The notes beneath the pieces were generated by a model. That model made no database searches. It worked only from the letters and a program-made list of their open reading frames with translations, and was not told the origin of the DNA. The position numbers were made by a program, and so were the translations under genes. From Bacteroidales bacterium (GTDB taxonomy: Bacteria > Bacteroidota > Bacteroidia > Bacteroidales > WCHB1-69): a stretch of DNA of 64,000 nt. Positions 61,259 to 64,000 of this stretch are shown here, in pieces. The stretch covers positions 32,678 through 96,677 of the forward strand of contig JAKSMC010000007.1 in NCBI GenBank assembly GCA_024400835.1. The letters run 5' to 3'. How positions within the stretch are numbered: the first letter of the stretch is position 1; each line of letters starts with the position of its first letter.

Positions 61259-62127
61259 TGGGGAAGAAAAAATCTATTCAAGAAACCATCATCATTGTTC
61301 CAGATGATATACAATGTGAAAAAAGAAGCAGTAAGCCCCAGTCTTTTCTTCAGGATAACAAATTAGAAATTATTGCACCAAAGTTAATGAAGATAAGTAG
61401 TGAGATTGCAACGTGTAGTAAACAATTGTATGACATTAAGAATCAATTAGAAAACATAAAGGAATGTATAAGATCGTCAAAACACATCACAGATAAAAGT
61501 CTGACTTTTGGCGATACAATTGATTCACTTATTGAGGAAGCCTCGAGAAAGTTTGAAAAAACCTCGAGTGAGTTTGAAAAAACCTCGAGTGAGTTTGAAA
61601 TAACCTCGAGAAAGTTTGAGGAAGTCCGTGTAAATTTATTAACGGGCAACAATTGGGAAATAGATGATGATTCTGAACCTTATTATAATAACCTTACTGA
61701 TTTGAACAATCATTTGAAAACAGTTGGAGAATCCTTTAATTCAATTGAAAAAAAAATACCAAAGCACATAGAAAGTTTTTGTAGTTCTCTAATTTTGATT
61801 AAGGATCCCAAAATCAAAAGCGACATGGAACTGAAAATTAGACTTATACAGAGTAATAACAATGGGAAAGAAACAAAAAAAAGTAATTGTAAATTACCAT
61901 ATGACAAGAAAACAATTTGCCAAGAATTGCATAATTTAATAAAAAAGGCAAAAAAATCCAACTACAAAGAAGAAGCAATAAAAGAGATGCTTAATAACTA
62001 CTATAAATATTTTAAAAATGAAAATCTCAATTACCGCTATCAAGGAGCATCTGCAGCTGAAAAAAAATGTCCCGACCCAAAAAATCCCGACAATGATGAT
62101 GACATATTGGAAGAGATACTGAAATGA
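61258..62127 (+). CDS. Unrecognised coiled-coil protein
   Basis: 289 residues. The ATG overlaps the previous stop (TAATG), so the two are translationally coupled. Mostly helical and charged; residues about 95-122 are four 7-residue repeats of the type xxSxxFE (KTSSEFE) encoded by 21-bp DNA repeats. Two acidic segments (NWEIDDDSEPYYNN and the C-terminal NPDNDDDILEEILK). No signal peptide or membrane segment is seen. No family recognised. Low GC like its neighbours. Confidence 0.7.
   Translation: MGKKKSIQETIIIVPDDIQCEKRSSKPQSFLQDNKLEIIAPKLMKISSEIATCSKQLYDIKNQLENIKECIRSSKHITDKSLTFGDTIDSLIEEASRKFEKTSSEFEKTSSEFEITSRKFEEVRVNLLTGNNWEIDDDSEPYYNNLTDLNNHLKTVGESFNSIEKKIPKHIESFCSSLILIKDPKIKSDMELKIRLIQSNNNGKETKKSNCKLPYDKKTICQELHNLIKKAKKSNYKEEAIKEMLNNYYKYFKNENLNYRYQGASAAEKKCPDPKNPDNDDDILEEILK
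61540..61623 (+). repeat. 21-bp tandem coding repeat, four units
   Basis: Units at 61540-61560, 61561-61581, 61582-61602 and 61603-61623 share CCTCGAG and GTTTGA (each with an XhoI-like CTCGAG); units two and three differ by one base. They encode the heptad repeat. Confidence 0.9.
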
Positions 62128-62318
62128 ACCCTCTTCACATTATTAGAGAAAATAAGTATAATTACAGAGGGCTTCTATATAGTATAAAGGCTACTGAGAA
62201 GCCATATTATACAGAATCAAACAATTGAATCGTAATAGTTCAGTTCATAATACTCATATATTCTTTCGGATCGCGACAAAAATTAATAGGCAAGACATAT
62301 CTATAACAATCACAGATT
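62128..62318. other. AT-rich gap with a possible hairpin
   Basis: 191 bases with no gene. GGCTTCT (62170-62176) and AGAAGCC (62197-62203) could pair around a 20-base loop; significance is uncertain. No clear promoter box was found. Confidence 0.35.
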
Positions 62319-63461
62319 ATGACAAATGAGGAAAAACTTGACAACTTATTAGATGAAAGCATACAAAACAACGAGAAAGTGCAACTCATTCTAGGCTATT
62401 ATAAGAAAAAAAAAGAAAAAGATTCAGGCGAATCTAACGATGAAGAACCAATCAATTCTTTTCTAAAGATTATTAATAACATTAGGACTGAAATTAAGAC
62501 AGAGTTTTTAACTAATATCAATGAAAATCTTTCCATAAATGAAGCTGGCTTAGTAGAGTATATAAACGAACGTATTAATAAGGAATATTTAGAATATTTA
62601 AAACTACTCAAAGAATATTATGCAAAGAACGTTCCTAAAGAAGACCAACCAACAACACCTACCGAAGAAGAAGTTGATAGTACTGATGATAATCAACCGA
62701 TAACTTTTGAGCTATTAAATAGAACTGTTGATTTTATCAATCAACTCAAGCCGTATGAACAGGTTCTGTTTGTATATAAAAATAAAATTGGCAAAAAATG
62801 CTTCCAGAACATATTCAAATTAAATGTATTTATTGATGCAATACTGCAACCCAGCTGTGGCTCCTTATGTGAGACATACAAATTCCATCAACAATACAAT
62901 TTCCGTCTTACACGATACAAAGTTGAGAACTATCTTCCAAAGGAGGTGACTAAACAAGATGACTACATAAAAAAATTAAATTACTACAACAAAGAAATCC
63001 GGCCAAAGACTGAGAAAATATGCGAACAGCTACAACAAGTATTGTATCCCTGTTTGAAAGAATTCTTTGATAATATAAGAACTCCTTTCGAAAGCGAACA
63101 ATTAGAGCAAAGCACCACTTTGTTCAAAAAAATATTACAACCCTGCTGTTCCACAAAGAAGTTTTATAAGTTTTTTGAATTTCAACTTAGTAGGAAATAT
63201 GAAAATCGACTTGATACTGAATCTCCATTGCCTCACGTTAGGGCGATTCGATCCGAGTACACCTCCAATTGCGAAAAAACAATCAATTTTCTCAAGACGG
63301 AATTAAAAAAATCTTCAACCACAACGGTCCCTTCAAGTAACGATTTCGAAAAATCCATTTGCGAAGCTGTTGTCAAAATGGACACAAACACCCCTGAGAT
63401 AATCTTTATGCACAACCGTCTAAACCGCCTTTACGAAGCTTATATAGCTACGCCTACGTAG
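62319..63461 (+). CDS. Unrecognised protein with an internal duplication
   Basis: 380 residues. Two copies of an ~97-residue module are visible: ILQP at 175 (ILQPSCGSLCETYKF...FRLTRYKVENYLP) and ILQP at 272 (ILQPCCSTKKFYKF...FQLSRKYENRL), each followed by a helix ending in C-E-(K/Q)-x(I/L) (EKICEQLQQVL and NCEKTINFLKTEL). Module 1 has two cysteines between ILQPS and YKF, module 2 two adjacent. N-terminal ~130 residues are acidic and helical. No signal peptide, membrane helix or known motif. The gene precedes the terminator at 63587 and the repeat array. Confidence 0.7.
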   Translation: MTNEEKLDNLLDESIQNNEKVQLILGYYKKKKEKDSGESNDEEPINSFLKIINNIRTEIKTEFLTNINENLSINEAGLVEYINERINKEYLEYLKLLKEYYAKNVPKEDQPTTPTEEEVDSTDDNQPITFELLNRTVDFINQLKPYEQVLFVYKNKIGKKCFQNIFKLNVFIDAILQPSCGSLCETYKFHQQYNFRLTRYKVENYLPKEVTKQDDYIKKLNYYNKEIRPKTEKICEQLQQVLYPCLKEFFDNIRTPFESEQLEQSTTLFKKILQPCCSTKKFYKFFEFQLSRKYENRLDTESPLPHVRAIRSEYTSNCEKTINFLKTELKKSSTTTVPSSNDFEKSICEAVVKMDTNTPEIIFMHNRLNRLYEAYIATPT

Positions 63462-63586
63462 AACAAGTCCGGCAGGAAGAAATCATCTGTGTAACTACGC
63501 CAACCCAACCATTTACAAGGTTATGCGCGGGCTGGGCTCTCCCCTCCCTGGCTCAAGCTTTCCAGTAGTCAATTCATCAGCCTTAG

Positions 63587-63620
63587 CCGTTCCGCCTTTT
63601 GCGGGACGGTTTTTTTTTTT
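63587..63620 (+). terminator. Strong rho-independent terminator
   Basis: CCGTTCCGC and GCGGGACGG (9 bp, one G-T) with loop CTTTT and 11 Ts; ends the unknown gene cluster. Confidence 0.92.
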
Positions 63621-63625
63621 ATCCG

Positions 63626-64000
63626 CCGAACTACAAGTGACCACAAGTGCTGTTTTGGTGACATTCTCTATACAACGGGGGGACTCCGTTACGCCCCGCG
63701 TTCCTTGACATATTGGATGAGACCAAATCGCAGCACGACTATTAAGACTATCCTTCCACCTGAGGGGAAATCTTCCCCGCCGAACTACAAGTGACCACAA
63801 GTGCTGTTTTGGTGACATTCTCTATACAACGGGGGGACTCCGTTACGCCCCGCGTTCCTTGACATATTGGATGAGACCAAATCGCAGCACGACTATTACG
63901 ACTATCCTTCCACCTGAGGGGGAAATCTCCCCCGCCGAACTACAGGTGACCACAAGTGCTGTTTTGGTGACATTCTCTATACAACGGGGGGACTCCGTTA
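63626..64000. repeat. 154/155-bp tandem repeat array, truncated by the window edge
   Basis: Unit 1 at 63626-63779 (154 bases), unit 2 at 63780-63934 (155 bases), unit 3 from 63935 to the edge. Units are nearly identical (A to C near the end of unit 2; one base change in unit 3). The junction hairpin changes from GGGGAA/TTCCCC to GGGGGA/TCCCCC. Each unit also has AACGG/CCGTT around GGGGACT. Not coding and not CRISPR-like. More copies may lie beyond the window. Confidence 0.9.

Noticed and set aside
58274..63461. Integrated element at tRNA-Val
   Set aside because: No second copy of the tRNA-Val 3' end and no integrase are seen within the window, so integration at the tRNA cannot be supported.
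63513..63818. 101-residue minus-strand ORF
   Set aside because: Crosses the terminator and the start of the tandem repeat; reads repeat sequence, no protein features.
63626..64000. CRISPR array
   Set aside because: Units are 154-155 bases and adjacent, without short repeats separated by unique spacers; no cas genes in the window.

Overview
The window is chromosomal DNA from a member of the Bacteroidota, most likely an uncultured, gut-type Bacteroidales. Four things support this: promoters of the TTTG-N19-TAnnTTTG type, AT-rich leaders without Shine-Dalgarno sequences, secreted proteins ending in type A type IX secretion (T9SS) sorting domains, and the T9SS regulator PorX. No phage genes or CRISPR array were seen. 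Most of the window is ordinary core and glycan-degrading gene content; the accessory material lies at 29.6-31.2 kb and from 56.8 kb to the right edge.

Left part (1-11.2 kb, all minus strand): a cca / DUF4296 lipoprotein / porX / esterase operon, then a GLPGLI-PNGase F fusion, an unusually short chorismate synthase, a TraB/GumN protein, a YpfJ zinc peptidase and a membrane protein. 11.3-20 kb (mostly plus strand): a T9SS cargo protein, a GH97 glycosidase, a coiled-coil PD-(D/E)XK-like protein, a GH2 beta-galactosidase-type enzyme and a lipoprotein galactose mutarotase. With the PNGase F and the GH29 fucosidase at 54 kb, these suggest use of host-type or dietary glycans.

20-34 kb: thiol peroxidase, arginine deiminase family enzyme, DUF362 ferredoxin protein, a fused fRMsr-MsrA methionine sulfoxide reductase, DgkA, a Fur-rubrerythrin operon behind a consensus promoter, two acetyltransferases, DUF4491, a complete ISAs1 insertion sequence (29613-31182) with 20-bp perfect terminal inverted repeats, a YfcC-type transporter and an OprB-like porin. 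34-43 kb (minus): a 1984-residue alpha-2-macroglobulin, a TPR-like protein, a thioredoxin lipoprotein and a MurD-like ligase with non-canonical motifs, followed by tRNA-Gly, Tyr and Thr.

43-56.7 kb: acpP-fabF-rnc, an Omp28-like T9SS cargo, a lipid kinase, an MBOAT/SGNH acylation pair with a nitroreductase, an SPFH protein with an Arc-like partner, a nucleosidase, GH29 and a YitT protein. 56.8-58.0 kb is a REPtron-like locus: a Y1 (IS200/RAYT-like) transposase between two long copies of a hairpin-rich repeat. After tRNA-Ser and tRNA-Val comes an AT-rich set of three unrecognised genes (58.5-63.5 kb). The first encodes a protein with one clear and possibly two degenerate response-regulator receiver domains, the second a coiled-coil protein, and the third an internally duplicated protein. 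They end at a strong terminator, after which a 154/155-bp tandem repeat runs off the right edge. This last block is the best candidate for an undescribed system.
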